Of a stretch of 64,000 nt of DNA, positions 12,230-24,530 are shown one piece after another. The stretch's first letter is position 1, and the number at the start of each line of letters is the position of its first letter. Location: contig OZ020303.1 of assembly GCA_963971305.1 (NCBI GenBank), positions 85,710,658 through 85,774,657 of the forward strand, written 5' to 3'. Below the pieces are notes generated by a model. The model did no database searches, was not told where the DNA came from, and saw only the letters and a program-made list of their open reading frames with translations. The translations under genes were made by a program, and so were the position numbers. This DNA is from Arcuatula senhousia. Its lineage: Eukaryota; Mollusca; Bivalvia; Mytilida; Mytilidae.

Positions 12230-14065
12230 TCGTCTGAAAACAAATAAAGGAAATAAAAAAATTACCGAACTTGGAGAATCACTCTCAAAGTATCCATAAG
12301 ACAAGACAAAACAAGGAAGAAATACCGGAAAAAATTTAAATCGAAATGATCGTGACTTGGTACAGGCATTTCAAAAGAAATGGTGGGTTGAACAAGGTTT
12401 TAAGGCGCGCCAAACCCCCCTTCCATTGCGATCTTTGAGTCCGGTATTTACACACAACAAATCAGGGTTGTGAAGACAAATAAGAGATGCTAATGTGATC
12501 ATTCGATTCGATTAACCAAACACTTATCAAAGCAAGAATTAACCATTTCTTCTAATATGATATTGAATTTTCTACCAGTGGCCGATAACGAAGAAAGATT
12601 TTTTAAGAGATCGTATGAGACGTATTTTCGTATGGTGTGAAAGTACTTGAATTCGTGGGTATCAATTTTCGTGGTTTGACCAAATTTTGCTATTTCGTGG
12701 ATTCTCAAATTCGTCGATTTTTTTTATTTTGAAGGGTTTGATCTGTTTACGATTTCAGTACATGAAAGTGAGCATTTTATTCGTTTATAAATTTAACTTA
12801 TTATTCTTAAATAAACATATGCCACTTAATTTTCGTCCTCATTATGTAATATTGAATGATTTGTGTGTTAAAGAGCTTGATTATCTTATTGATTAAGCTG
12901 TAAAGGTGTGAAAAACACCTGGCAAGACTTAATTGATTTATGGTGGTGAAAGGTATCAATGTTGTTAGATTATCCTAAGGGTGTTTGTATAACGGTTTGA
13001 AACTGTTTATGGCTTCGGGTGACAGGACATGTTTATGATTTTGACAATTTTGAATATATTTCAATTGATATGTTTAATATACTAGTTTTTTTTCAATGTA
13101 CATATTCAGTGTGTAAGAAATGTGAAAATGAACACTTTACAACAAATATTTCAATAAACTGGAAGTGTATTTATTTAAAAAAAACAATGAAATCGTTTGA
13201 GTTTTGCCAAATGAATAATACAAAAGTTTTTCTAAGATGTATCTAATGATTGATTTGCTAATATCCAAGGTATGTCTGTTCCGTAATAGCTTGAAAACAA
13301 TTAAAATTAACTTTAATGGCTATATAAAATCGGTCAACAATGTAGATCTTATCCAAGGTTTTTACCATAAAAGAGCAATTCCAACAAGGTATTATTTCGT
13401 TGGATTCTTAAATTCCTGGATCAGCCTACCCACGAAAACCACGAAAATTGGTACCCCACAAATAAAAAGGAATTCACAGTAACCTTGGTCTAATAGTCAG
13501 TTACGGAGAAAGCGATGTCAGGTTAAAAATCAGAAAAATGTGTACAAGCCCTTCCATATCGAATTAGTTGTGAAACATAGACACCGTATGCAGGTGACGT
13601 TGGTATGTTACTTTCCAGGTTAGGAAAATTAGTATTTTCAAAGTTGAAATCGTCTCTTTTATCGTATTTTTTTGTACCACCCGGGTCATATTTGAGATAA
13701 AGATCAAATAATGATGTAAAGCAAGTTGATTCGGTGGTGTCTTCAATCTCTAGCTCTTGAGGGTCCATCAACCAAACGAAGGGTTGTTGTTAGTAAGGAC
13801 ATCATCTATATATCTGAAAGTGAGATTAAAGGACATTGTCTCTTTCGTCTTCTTGTTCTTTACGAGTTTTTGAAGAAATTTAGTCTCGTAAGAATATAAA
13901 AACGAGTCGGCGAGGAGAGAAGCTCAGTGTGTGCCCATTGGAATGCCGGTTTGTTGTTGAAAAATCTCTCCTCCAAATATGACAAATATATTGTCAATAA
14001 TGAAAAAAAATCGACAGAGTCTTGTATACAATACGATAATTCGAAATGTAGAGCATTTGTAATAA
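12230..14065 (-). pseudogene. Type II reverse transcriptase remnant split by a transposon
   Basis: Read on the minus strand, 14060-13482 is a degenerate reverse transcriptase. It has a motif-B-like block near 13945, a Y-I-D-D-V-L catalytic block near 13805, and then QELEIEDTTES, KYDKRDDFNF and SPAYGVYVSQLIRYGRAC. It is cut at 13481 by the element 12646-13479 and continues at 12645 with RKYVSYDLLKNLSSLSATG, ending at a stop at 12499. The tail extends to about 12230, next to the 34-bp satellite. Removing the inserted element and one TA joins the two halves in frame. Upstream frameshifts and stops make the copy dead. Confidence 0.75.
12646..13479. mobile_element. 834-bp TA-flanked MITE
   Basis: A TA lies at each end (12644-12645 and 13480-13481). 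The ends are imperfect inverted repeats sharing TGAATTC and CAATTTTCGTGG: CTTGAATTCGTGGGTATCAA on the left, complement of the right end CTGTGAATTCC. Further inside, 12700-12716 (GGATTCTCAAATTCGTC) pairs with 13400-13425 (TTGGATTCTTAAATTCCTGG). There is no transposase. The frames at 12687-12896, 13019-13246 and 13237-13482 lie within it and look non-coding. The type is consistent with a Tc1/mariner-mobilised MITE. Confidence 0.8.
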
Positions 14066-14389
14066 GGATGATTATACATGCATAGAAAATGTTCTATTGC
14101 TCGATGTTTCCGTATTTATCTGTACATTGACGGAAGAAATACGAAAGCTTGACGGATGAAAATACATCCGCAGCTTTATTCCCTGGTCCGGTCTCCAAAA
14201 CGTTATCTTTTGATATCAAGAATTTGTAACCAAGTCAGGGTTAATTGCTAGAAATACATTTTACTACTGAAAGAGAAAACTGCTTATCAAAAACTTAAAG
14301 GTTGGAGTATTTAAAAAGATCAGTATAAATTCAGTAAATCTATTTTTGCAGCTTATTAAATAATATTTATAAATCGTGTCCAGTAAAAT

Positions 14390-15395
14390 CATGAAATGAA
14401 GGTAATAAAACAGTACTAAACTTGGAGGATCCATCTCAATGTCCAAGAGAAAAGACAAAACACGGAAGACACACTGGAATAGTTATAGAGTAAATTGAAA
14501 TGGTCCTGATTTGGTACAGGAATTCCAATGAAATGGTTGGTTAAACCAGGTTTTATGGCGCGCCAAATCCCGCCTTCTATAGCGATCTTAGGGTCCAGTA
14601 GTAATGTAAAACGGTTGAGAAGACATAATAGGAATAATATGATGATCATCTCAGTACAACAATCAGCAAAGCGATCACTTACCAATAGGTTCAACTTAAT
14701 TTTGAATTATTTAACCAGTTGCTGATAATGAAGGACGATTTTTTAGGGACCGTATGATACGTATTTTTTGGTAACCTTGGTCTAAGAGTTGGTGTTGTAT
14801 AAAAAAACAGAAAAAAATGTACAAGTCCTTGGCATATCGAATAAGTTGTAAAACATAAACAACATAAGCAGGTGAGGTATGAATGTTGCTTTCAAGGTTA
14901 GGGGAATTAATGACGGGAAAATTAAAGTCCTCTCTTTTATCGTAAATGTTTTACTGAAATGACCATCCATTCAGATGAAAATTCAAGAATGATGTGAAAC
15001 AATTTGATTCAGTGGTTTCCCTACTCTCTCACTCAGGAAGATATATAAAAGAAATTCATTTACCAAACAAAGCGTTATTAACAGAGAGAACATCGTCGAA
15101 AATTGTGAAAGTGATTTTTAAGGACCTTACCTCTTTCATTTTCTTGTTGTTTTCGAGTTCTTGAAGAAATTCAGTCTCGTAAGAGTATAGAGCAAATCTG
15201 CAAGGAGATGAGCATAATTTGTGCCCATTGGAATGCCGTTTTATGCTGAAAAAAATCTTCTCCAAATGTGACAAATACATTTATGTCGACATTAAGGAAA
15301 CCAAGGATACTGCAAACTTGATCCAAAGTGTAACATATTTTATCTTCATAAGATGTTTTTTGAAAAATAGGTAGAATTATGACTTATAACAACAA
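14390..15395 (-). pseudogene. Type II reverse transcriptase remnant, second copy
   Basis: The minus strand from 15290 to 14790 carries a palm remnant: the frame 15280-15056 includes ALYSYETEFLQELENNKK and FDDVLSVNNALFGK, where the catalytic Tyr is Phe and the I-D is now F-D. A C-terminal part lies near 14900-14790. The 3' tail occupies 14770-14390 and matches the other type II tails, including GGTTAAACCAGGTTTTATGG on the plus strand (about 14541-14560). Several stops and shifts are present. It lacks the insertion seen in the neighbouring copy and so serves as an empty-site reference for it. Confidence 0.7.
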
Positions 15396-15665
15396 AGTTC
15401 CTAGAACATGAAAAAGGCTTTTCGAGAAGTGGCAGCACGGCGGGTGTGCTATAGCAGGCAGGAATCGCTTACTCTTCCGGAGCAACCGAGTTCACTCTTG
15501 TTACGACTTGAGTTCGCGTTGTTGATTTCTGTTCGGTTGTTTTTATGTTTTGTGTTTCCTTGTGCTGTTCTTGTTCATGTTTACCGGATTTGTCGTTGCC
15601 TTTTCGGACTTTTGACGCTCGAATGCCCCTTTGGTGCCTCTGCTTATTTGTTTATTTAGGAGACA
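15395..15665 (+). pseudogene. Type I retroelement 3' tail
   Basis: It begins with GCACGGCGGGTGTGCTATAG and runs through GACTTGAGTTCGCGTTGTTG and CGAATGCCCCTTTGGTGCCT, the most complete and least diverged type I tail here. No reverse-transcriptase coding sequence precedes it. The 83-residue frame 15408-15659 comes from the repeat, since the same translated string appears in several tails with shifts. Confidence 0.7.
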
Positions 15666-15669
15666 CTAA

Positions 15670-16044
15670 AGCTTTTCGTGTGGCAACGTGGTGTACAAAG
15701 TTGAAAAATCAAAAGCTGCGATGACCAATTTCGATTATAACAATAAAAGACAAACCAAGAAAAAAAAAGCACATGAAACAAAGCTATTACGATGGTCTTT
15801 CCTTAATAGCCCTCCCAAATAGAAAAAAATAAACAAGATTTATAAGTAAAAATCATAGGACCAATTTTAACACTAAGGAAGCATATCACAACTGGAGTGG
15901 ACAACACTTTCTTTACAAACTACTGAATTTACCCAATTCTGAAAATGTAAAGTATTTAAGAAATTTAGCATAATTTCCTTGCAGTCTAGTTAAGTGTGAT
16001 GGTGTTCAATAAAATAAAGTAAAAATAATACCACTGGATTGGAA
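15670..16044. other. Unassigned spacer between two retroelement fragments
   Basis: AT-rich DNA with no exon, repeat or transposon end that I can recognise. Confidence 0.4.
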
Positions 16045-16735
16045 GAACCAGCGGTACCAATGGGGCATCTGAATCTCAAAGATTGAAAGGGCAGAGACAA
16101 AAACAGCAAACACAAACAAGGACAGGACGAAAAAACAGACAATTAGTATATAACACGTAAACAAAAACCCAAACTAAATATCAATTAACAATGCTTACTG
16201 TAGTTCAAATGAGAGTGAACACAGGTGCTCCGGAAGAGTTAGTGGTTTTAAATGCTATAGCACCCCCGTCGCGCTGCTAAGTTTCTATTCAGTGTGTCAA
16301 ATTCAGTAAAAAAAGACAAAACAAAACCCATTAACAAACCAACATCGCCACTTATCTGAAAGACAGAAATCCCATATTTGTCTATGAGTAGCATGATGTC
16401 TACCATAAATTTATTTGAGCGGCGACAGCAACCGAGGAGCAACATAACATTGTATTTTTGTGTCAAATATGACGCATTGCCAAGGAAATCCATGTTATTG
16501 CCACAAGCCCTTAAGTAACGAATCATTTGTGATACGTAGACCCCATAAGCTGGAGTGGAAAAAAAGAGCGAAAGTTGACAATTTGAAAGTTGGAGCCATC
16601 ATGTCTGTTATATTGCTTTGATGAACGTTTTCAAAATAAGATTTAAATATCAAGCAGAATTTCTTGAATTCATTGTGTCCTTTATCTCAAGTTTCTGGGG
16701 GATATAAGAGATTTAGAAATAGAAAATAATGAGAT
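16045..16735 (-). pseudogene. Type I reverse transcriptase C-terminal remnant and tail
   Basis: Minus strand: 16735-16540 has frameshifted pieces of the post-palm region (around PETLEIKDTMNS). The frame 16526-16248 then carries MIRYLRACGNNMDFLGNASY, LLIDKYGISVFQISGDVGL and the start of the tail (ARRGCYS). The tail continues to about 16045. The catalytic region is missing. Confidence 0.75.
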
Positions 16736-16882
16736 GTTGAATAAGTGTACACGACACAGCCTACAATCAAGCGGTAATTCAGAAAAAAATACATGGGACG
16801 ACCGCCAGCAGCCTTCAACTAGACCAATAGGTGCTGCTCGCGGTTGTGCAATTGGTCACCAGAATCGAACTGTTCAATAAAA
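16727..16882. repeat. Dispersed repeat family C, copy 3
   Basis: The longest copy of family C. It contains GACCGCCAGCAGCCTTCAAC and GGTGCTGCTCGCGGTTGTGC, inverse to 222-370 and parallel to 1857-1955. It abuts the 5'-truncated end of the type I fragment. Not recognised further. Confidence 0.55.
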
Positions 16883-16944
16883 GAACATCATTAATAAAAC
16901 AGAAGGTTAGGTAATAAGAAAGACAGTTGGAGCCAGACTGTTTA

Positions 16945-17510
16945 CACTACTGGCAAAATAAACGACTGTCTGTACCATAGTCAGGCGTAATGCAACTGAT
17001 AATTTAAATTAATAACCGAAAAGTACTGTCAAAAAGACTGTTGGCATTTGTCAGGGTTGTGACAGCAGTTTCTTTCGACTGCATTAAACATATTTTATTT
17101 ACTTATGTTCAACAATGACTGACCCAACTTTTTTTTAGTTGTGTCAGTCGTCTCATAACTAATTCAACTTAATTTAAGTTGGTTCAGTCCTTTTACATTT
17201 GTTCAAACTTAATATGCGTTTGGAAAAACATTTGACAACTGATTCAACTTATATTGGGTTGGGACAGTCCTTAATCAGTTATTCCAACCTAATATGCGTT
17301 GGGTCAAACGCCTTACAACTGATTCAACTTAAAGTGTGTTGGGTTAGTCCTTTTACAACTATTAAAACTTTGTCTGAGTTGGATCAGTCATTGTTCACCT
17401 AATGCAACTATTTTGCGTTTTGTCAGTAATTTTAGACCCATTCAAACTTTATAAAAGTTTAGAAAGTCATTTTACAACAATCTCAACTTAAAATGTGTTA
17501 AGTTAGTCTT
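16945..17510 (+). mobile_element. Element with 41-bp palindromic tandem repeats, copy A
   Basis: About 155 bp of unique sequence (from CACTACTGGCAAAATAAACG) is followed by about nine tandem units of ~41 bp. Each unit centres on a TTCAACTTAA...AAGTTG-like dyad and a TTGGGTCAGTCCTT motif (about 17103-17510). The whole segment reappears in reverse complement at 29145-29690. No terminal inverted repeat or target duplication could be fixed, so the element class is open. The frame 17199-17402 is made by the repeats. Confidence 0.75.
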
Positions 17511-17519
17511 ATTAATAGA

Positions 17520-18540
17520 GACCGTCAATTTGTTTTTTTTTACGGGGAAGGGGGGGATTTCTATTCCTGTCATTTTATAAACGGGGAAAAAGTAGATGGG
17601 ATTTTTTTTTGGCTCTTATGCAAATTTTGGTTTAAAAAATACTCTTTTCAAAAACAACATCCTGTCTTTTTTTTCAATTCAAAGCACTGCCCTGCCTTTT
17701 TTGGCATCCTGATTTTTTTTCCAAATTTAACCATAGCCCCCCATTTCAAAATTCCAGAATTTATTTTGAGTTTGAACAATGCAAATAGAAATACTTTACT
17801 TTGTTGTAGTTTTTTTTTTCTTTGCTTGGAGATTAAGTTTTTTAACAGTATGGTCTGTAGATTAATTGTGTGCCTAAATTCGTAGTTTGCAATTCCGGAC
17901 CTCCCACTTAAGTCATTACCAATAATTGAATATATAATTTTAAAACAGTTTAGACACTGGCTACGTTTTCCCGGTTGTTTAAAAAGAAAAATGTTTGGCT
18001 AATTCTGTAAGATTAAAGAAGACTCAGGTTTAAAGGGTATTAAGGTTTTTATTCTATAAAAAAAAAACACATATATACTATTTATTTTTTCTCACTTTTG
18101 TTTGTAAAAAATACTGTGTTACACGTTTTTGGTTTCGCCACAGTCACTGTGATCCGAATTTAGTTTTCCGTGTGAACCAAAGGTTTCACTATTTCACACG
18201 AGGAAACCTGGTGACTTTTTCAGTTAACACAGCCGTGTACACGTAGCTAGTTCCAACAATTTATCTTTTTTTGTCATTTTAGTTTATTAAAATAGTCATA
18301 CAAATGAAGTAGAAATTTACACTAGAAAATAATCTGCATCATCATGTTCAAATTTAAAGAAATGTGACCTCCTTTCATTTCTCCCGAGATTTAAACAGAG
18401 AGAGCATTTATTAAAGAGAATTAAGGAACCAACCATTTTAAAACTTCAAAAAGGGCGGGGGGGGTCGGTATTATTCTTTAAAGATATTTTAGCAGCAGGA
18501 TTAAGAAAGATTTCAGCCATATACTAGAAAATCCCTCCCG
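17520..18540. other. No gene seen; homopolymer-rich DNA
   Basis: The stretch contains poly-T, poly-A and G-runs (for example 17545-17560 and 18455-18470). An imperfect AGGTTTC/GAAACCT inverted pair lies near 18178-18210. No coding signal is visible. Confidence 0.4.
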
Positions 18541-18559
18541 TTCATGCAATATTATTATC

Positions 18560-19220
18560 ATATGTATTACCTGGGATATGGACCTTTACAGAGAAATAGA
18601 TTAAAAGCGTTCTTGCGTAAAATATATGCCACAGTGACCTAATTTCTGGTGGGTGATGCCGTGTTCCCAAGATTCATCTAGTAGTAAAATTTCATTGACC
18701 CCTTACATATAGTATTGGGAAATGGACCTTAACAAAGGATTTAATCTAAGTCATTCATACGTAAAATATAGGTCGCAGTGACCTTATTTCTAGTGGGTGA
18801 TGTCATCTTACCCAAGACACATCTAGTGATGAAATATCATTGACCCTCAACATGTTGTATCCAAGTTATAAACCTTAACAAAGAACGTAACCAAAGTCAT
18901 TCATGCATAAAATATAGGTCACAGTGACTTAATTTCTAGTGGGTGGTGTAGCCCTACCCAAGGCCCATTTGGTGGTGAAATATCATTGACCCCCAACATC
19001 TAGTATCAGAGATATGGATCTTAATCAAGAACTTTATCTAAGTCATTCATGCGTAATATATATAGGTCATAGTGTCTTAATTTCTAGTCGGTGGTGTCAA
19101 CCTACCAAAGACACATCTAGTGGTGAAATATATCAAGTATCCAAGTAATAGACCTTTACAAAGAACTTAACGAAGTCGTTCGTGCATAAAAGATAGGTCA
19201 CAGTGACCTTATTTCTAGCA
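18560..19220. repeat. ~145-bp tandem repeat, about 4.5 units
   Basis: The landmark CAGTGACCTAATTTCTAGTG recurs at about 18632, 18776, 18922, 19068 and 19200. Each unit also has a CATCTAGTGGTGAAATATCATTGACC block and an AAAATATAGGTCA block. Units are 10-20 % diverged by eye. Repeats of this style are commonly internal parts of bivalve non-autonomous elements, but no element ends were found here. Confidence 0.8.
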
Positions 19221-19224
19221 TATA

Positions 19225-19935
19225 GTGTGAGAGCAGAAAGCCCGGTTTATTTACTCACAGAGTAGTTAGACGCTTTGATTAGTTAACAAATTGTATAAAA
19301 ACTGCTGTGAACATTTCTTGATTTATATTGATGGTTGTCCCGACAGGATTTGTATATTATCTTGTATATTTGTCTTCGAAGCAGGTTAATTGGCATACCT
19401 GTACTGTTCAGTTTACAATTCTGAAAAAATCATCTCTCTAAACATTTCAAACCTGTGAAATGTAATGAAAGTTTTAAACATGTACATAATCTGTTACAGA
19501 TGGTCACTTATGGTGTAACAGACGAACGGAACTTATGTTCACACTTTTTATTTTTCTGAGCTACATACTTCGTATTAAAATGTTGTAGAAAACAGATAAA
19601 TGCATTATACTTCATCATTTTTTATAATACATGTGCCATATTGTGCTTGTATGTAACAACTTTATACACGCTGCTCATCTACTTCCTGTTTGTAAAATAT
19701 TAGTGATGTCACTTAATACATAAAAGCGGGATGTTATTAAAATTGTATCGTTTTATCTTTATCTGCACGTAAAAATGTAAGCATAATATCAATTTTCATT
19801 ATCTCCTAACCTTCTTTACAAGATTTCAATTTCCACAGGTCAGAAACGGAAGCAGGTTGTTGATGTTTTTGTGCAGAACACAAAACCACCCGGGAGGGTG
19901 GCGGCGGTACGTCTAAATACCACACTAGAATCGAT
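19225..19935. other. No recognisable feature
   Basis: AT-rich sequence without exon-like frames. GTCTAAATACCACAC at 19911-19925 is shared with 23520-23533 (GACTAAATACCACAC), which hints at a common dispersed repeat end. Confidence 0.35.
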
Positions 19936-19938
19936 CAT

Positions 19939-20076
19939 CCATACGTTTTTTATTTGATCGATGTCAAATAAACGTATGGAAGCATCCTATGTTATTTCCT
20001 GTTAGCTTAGGTGGGCGGAACTGACCAGATTCTGGTCAGTTCCGCCCATAAGGTGTGTTAATGTCTACGTAGACAT
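19939..20076. repeat. Cluster of three palindromes
   Basis: (1) 19939-19979: CCATACGTTTTTTATTTGA pairs with TCAAATAAACGTATGG, allowing a 3-nt bulge. (2) 20013-20047: GGGCGGAACTGACCAGA, one central T, then its exact complement, a perfect 35-bp dyad. (3) 20061-20076: ATGTCTACGTAGACAT, a perfect 16-bp palindrome. No gene adjoins them. They could be the tip of a foldback element or a protein-binding site, and nothing in the sequence decides between these. Confidence 0.8.
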
Positions 20077-20614
20077 GTCAATTATCTGTCAAGTTCTCGT
20101 TTGAAAAATACCTTCATTTCGATTAATCTTCCTCCAAAGAACGTGTTTTCATGATTGCTTTGAATGTTTTTTCACTTGAAAATGCATTAAAAGGGTCTGC
20201 TGTATGCTGCACATAAATAAGTTTTAATTTTAAATTTGCTTAGGCAACTTTTAATTGGAAAGGGGGGGGCTATTCAATGAGTTCACTATGAAGGTCTGTT
20301 CTGAGGACTTATCTTGTGCAAATTTCAGATGCTACAACTACTGTTAAATTGGCCACCTTCTGTATAATGCACGTTCCGACACTAGTCATTTACCGCAGAA
20401 TAAGAGGGATATCTTTTTACTGTATTCTTAAAACTCTTGATCATTAAACATTTTGAAAACAGTGTCCTGATGAGTCTTTCAAACACTCGTGTCAGGTGCA
20501 GTTCAATTTATTTGGAACTGTCACAGTTTTAATGTACTTTCTTTCATTTTATAACGATTTATTGTAGAACTGATCACCGAATCAGCAAGGGTGGAATACA
20601 TATATATATCTGCA

Positions 20615-21035
20615 TCTTGCGCTCAGACGAATATGGGATTTCTATCTAACAAATGAATACAGATTTTGGTTTCTTTGTTATGAGGTTTTTGTTTTGTCTT
20701 TCTTATCAGTTAATATTTGAGAAAGGAAGACATCTACACTTGTCGTTGATAATGAAGGAATTTGTAATGTCCAGTCAAGACGAATACATATATATATATA
20801 TGAGTTTATGCCAATAAATAATTTTAAAATTTTTATTTTTACTACTGGTCATATAATTATACTCGCAAGAATTGTTTGCCCTCAAGGATAACCGAGTTCA
20901 CTCTCCTTACGATTTGAGTTCGCGTTGGACATTGATTTCTATTTGTTTTGTGCCAATCTCGCCGGTTTTGTCTTCAAATTGCCCTTTTGTACTGTTGACA
21001 TTCGATTGTCCAGTTAGAACCTCTCTGCTTGTGCC
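20615..21035 (+). pseudogene. Type I retroelement C-terminal and tail fragments, interrupted
   Basis: 20620-20710 matches the end of the type I coding region and the start of the tail (AATATGGGATTTCTATCTAA). 20865-21035 matches the later tail (GAGTTCACTCTCCTTACGAT, TTGAGTTCGCGTTGG). About 150 bp of AT-rich DNA with a short AT microsatellite separates them. The 81-residue frame 20872-21117 is tail sequence and not a gene. Confidence 0.6.
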
Positions 21036-21185
21036 ACATCGGTTGCATAGATACATTGCTTATTTGGCAATTGCGGGTTCAGTGGAAGTATACAAGCCAC
21101 TTTTAAACGGACGGTAAAAAAATACCATAGATCATGCGTTTTTTTTTTTCTCATACGCTATAATTTTTTATAACATTTTAGTCCA

Positions 21186-21570
21186 CCCGCCGCAACACGG
21201 AGCGGGAACATAGAAATGCCAGGCGTCCGTCCGTCACACTTTTTTTCGTAACAAATTTCTCAGCTACTATTAATCCTAGGCTTTTGATATTTCGTATGCA
21301 GCTTCAGGTAGGGGTCTCATATGTTGGGATGCGTTTTCAGGTCTGTCGCTTACCTACTTCCTGTTTAACGAGCCGACTTAGATAATTTAGGGTCAAAAAT
21401 GGAAAATTTTTCGTAAAAGATTTCTCAGCTACTATTTAAATAAATACAAGGCTTTTGTAAATTGATATTTGGTATGCAGCTTCAGGCAAGAGAGTCTCAT
21501 ATTGTGGGATGCGTTTTCAGATCTGTGGCTTACCTATTTGCTGTTTAGCGAGCGGATTTAGAATTTTTTT
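21186..21570. repeat. Two-unit tandem duplication, ~165 bp
   Basis: TTTCTCAGCTACTATT occurs at 21256 and 21421. GTATGCAGCTTCAGG and GGGATGCGTTTTCAG follow in both units. The left edge includes CCACCCGCCGCAACACGGAG and GGCGTCCGTCCGTC, motifs of dispersed bivalve repeats. The block ends in a G10 run near 21580. Confidence 0.7.
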
Positions 21571-21589
21571 AAATCTCGGTGGGGGGGGG

Positions 21590-24520
21590 GGTCAGGAATA
21601 TTAACATTTGCAGTTGTTAGTCTCTATACCTGAGATTCGACCAAATTGGTGTTTGTTCAACACTTATCTAATAAATTGCTTTTTTTTACTTGGTATACTA
21701 GCAAGATGAGTCTTGGCCAAACGGAACTCATTTAACACGTACTTCTGTTATTTGGATGTGTATAATCGTTCTCTGATCTTTTGCGTCTCTGTTTTACAAT
21801 TTTCAATAGGACATAAAAAAAAAACTTTTTATAACATGTACCTTGCCTAAACATATTTTTTATTTGTTTTCTGTTCGTTTCCTTCGTACCAAACCGTCAC
21901 TGACGAGTCTAATAACAAAACGCACATCTTCTTTTGCACACTATACTTTTTATGCCTCATCTACGAAAGGAGGGGGCATATAGTATTCTGGTCCGTTCGT
22001 CCCTCCATGATTGGGCATTATGTCCTTTGGATATTATTCTTATTAATGCTTAAATGAAGTCTCCTGTATCTTGATGAGATCTACTAACTCTTAGTCTATA
22101 TATCTTTGCCTATTCTGGGATTAAAGTTGTAACTGTAACCTTTTTTCAAAACACCTTAATTAACCAAACCACACTAGAGACTGATGGCATAAAGACTATT
22201 ATTTTTGATATTCTGATCCCTAGGCTTCATTCAAAATAGAGGAGGTAAAACTCTAGAATGTCCATATATAACACTCAAGGCAGTTATTGGTTATCAATTT
22301 TCAGAACACATACCATTCTTTTGGTTAAAATATTTTTAATCTTTACTTTTTTTATTTTGTAAGTTATCTTATTTCATGGTTTCATATTGCTTTTTTCACA
22401 TGTACATATTAATTAATTTAAAGTAAAAAACTGTAACAAAGGCATGAACAAGTATGTGATTTTTTTAATTCAAGACATAGTTTATCAGTTGAAGAGCTTT
22501 TTAAAATGTCTGTTTTTATGGATGTCAGTATAAGGCAAAATAAAACAATAATAGAATTTCCACAAAATGGTTCTTGAAAATCCTGTGTTACAGCAAATCT
22601 GAAATTAAAAAAAATAATATTAGATAGCATAATGTCTAGGTAAAAAAAATACTAAAAACATACATGAAATGAAATGAGGTAATAGTATGCATATTAAACT
22701 ATTTATTGTTTAAATTGAGTCTGTTGTCAATGTAATACTACTAGCTACAATATGTCATATGTACAGTACTTGAACAATTCTTTTTAATATGTCTTAATAT
22801 ACTAGAACACTGAATGTAACTTAAAATACATTTATTACCTGTCCCTTTTGCTTTTGAGCAAAAACCATCTTTGAAATATCTTTATTTCCTCATTTATAAT
22901 AGGTGCCCTCTGGGATTAAGGTTAAAGCTTAGTTGAACTTTATTTCCAGTAGCCCTAGGGTGATAGACTACACCATTTCTTTATGGTATCCCCTGCTAAA
23001 ACAAAAGCATAAGTATAAGGAAAATTATTTTATAAACATCCAAGAGCCACACAGCAACTAAATGTTCTGACGTATTTTAAATTCTACACTCATTTACATT
23101 TTCTTATATACTATATTTAAAGATAAGGAATTAAGTACATTTGTACTTTTTGACTTGCTTTAGTGTTCTTCATTGACTGACTGAGGTAACTGGTATGATA
23201 TTTGTTTTTGGTAACAAAAAGGGTTGTTTAATTATATATGTGCGCTAGTTGCAATGTCAATTAACACAATGATTGAATAAAAGCGTGATAAATTGAAGGA
23301 AAATTGAAATACCTGATGAGCCACGTTGTTTATCAAGTTGGCCATGCACTATTGTGACCTTCAACTTCCGTTGTTATTTTGGTAGGGAATGTCGACACTA
23401 AATAAAGCAATCAATTTAAAAATAGTAATCATCAATAATAGGCTCCACCTTCCTGAAAACGAAAATCATACATAATGAACCCAGACGCTATATTTATATA
23501 TGCGTCTGGGTGATCGAGACTAAATACCACACAGGACTCCTTTGTGCACTGATGACCCCAAATGTGCACCAAGGACATGATGTTTCTGTTTGAGGCCATT
23601 CAAAATTATGTTAAAGGTCTAGGAATGTTAAAAATAAGTTATTTCAAAAGTTATATAAAGATATCTAAATTGTTTTTGAGTTCTTTCTCTAGTGCATTAA
23701 AAAAACCTTTGATGTGCCCCGAATTTACCGATCGAAACTGGTTGACAATAAACAGGTATCATGGATATCGACGAATTTTGAAGTCAATAAACAAAGTTAC
23801 GCATCATTGAATGTATTTCATAAATCAAAGCGCTAAAGCGTTTAAAGGCAAGCGAAATATATAAGAACTATAATAGATTTATTCTCTGTTAAAGTATATT
23901 GTTCAAAATGTTTGCGAATTATTAATTTTGGTGAGCGAAGAAAGGATCGTCATGCAGATGCCCTCAAATTTAAAGTTAATGAACACAATTGCACACACAA
24001 GACAGGTATCGTGTAAAACGGTGTCGATTGAAACACCCCTTCGATTAAAATGCACTCGTCCCAATGATGTGTACTTTGTACTGATTTTATGAATGGTGAA
24101 GCTAGAATCTGAATCCATGCATTGACCAATCAAATGAGAGAAATATTTATACGAACCAATCAAGTAATAGATGAATAGATGTATATTCTATCGCCTTTAA
24201 CTAAAAAGTTCGTCATGAAAGATGCAAAGGAATAAATAAAACTTGTGCCGGTCATTTAAAATGCGAATAAAAAAAGAGATTTATAGAAGTGTATATCATG
24301 TTAACAAATATTGAAAAGTAATATAGAAAATAAAGCATTTTATTCCAGTCTGGATCCAGGAAAATCACTCCGTCTAGACAGAAAAAAAAACGCGAAAATC
24401 ATCACTACTCTATAGACTCCATAAGGCTGCGCTGGCGCTTGCCTAAAAATGAAATATATTGTGTTGCTGATAAATGCTTGAAAATTACTTGCACGCCAAT
24501 TCTTTTCAAATTAAAAACAT
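21590..24520. other. Intergenic DNA, no gene; short hairpins and repeat fragments
   Basis: Around 21955-22070 lies a fragment resembling a common bivalve dispersed repeat (AGGAGGGGGCATATAG, then GGTCCGTTCGTCCCTCC). A 9-bp-stem hairpin sits at 23480-23510. Frames at 22418-22630, 23562-23810 and 23903-24163 show no domain-like pattern or splice context I can support. Confidence 0.4.
23480..23510. repeat. Hairpin, CCCAGACGC / GCGTCTGGG
   Basis: Perfect 9-bp arms around a 13-bp AT loop, followed at once by TGATCGAGACTAAATACCAC. The flanking match to 19911-19925 suggests it is one end of a dispersed element. Confidence 0.55.
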
Positions 24521-24530
24521 ACGATAGAAG

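Noticed and set aside
15408..15659. 83-residue frame VCYSRQESLTLPEQ...
   Set aside because: The same string recurs with shifts in many type I tails (for example 9840 and 49441), so it is repeat sequence after the coding end.
17199..17402. A 67-residue frame shared with 29203-29433 (minus) at high similarity
   Set aside because: Both lie in the 41-bp repeat of element copies A and B, start at TTG, and most differences change the amino acid, so there is no sign of selection on a protein.
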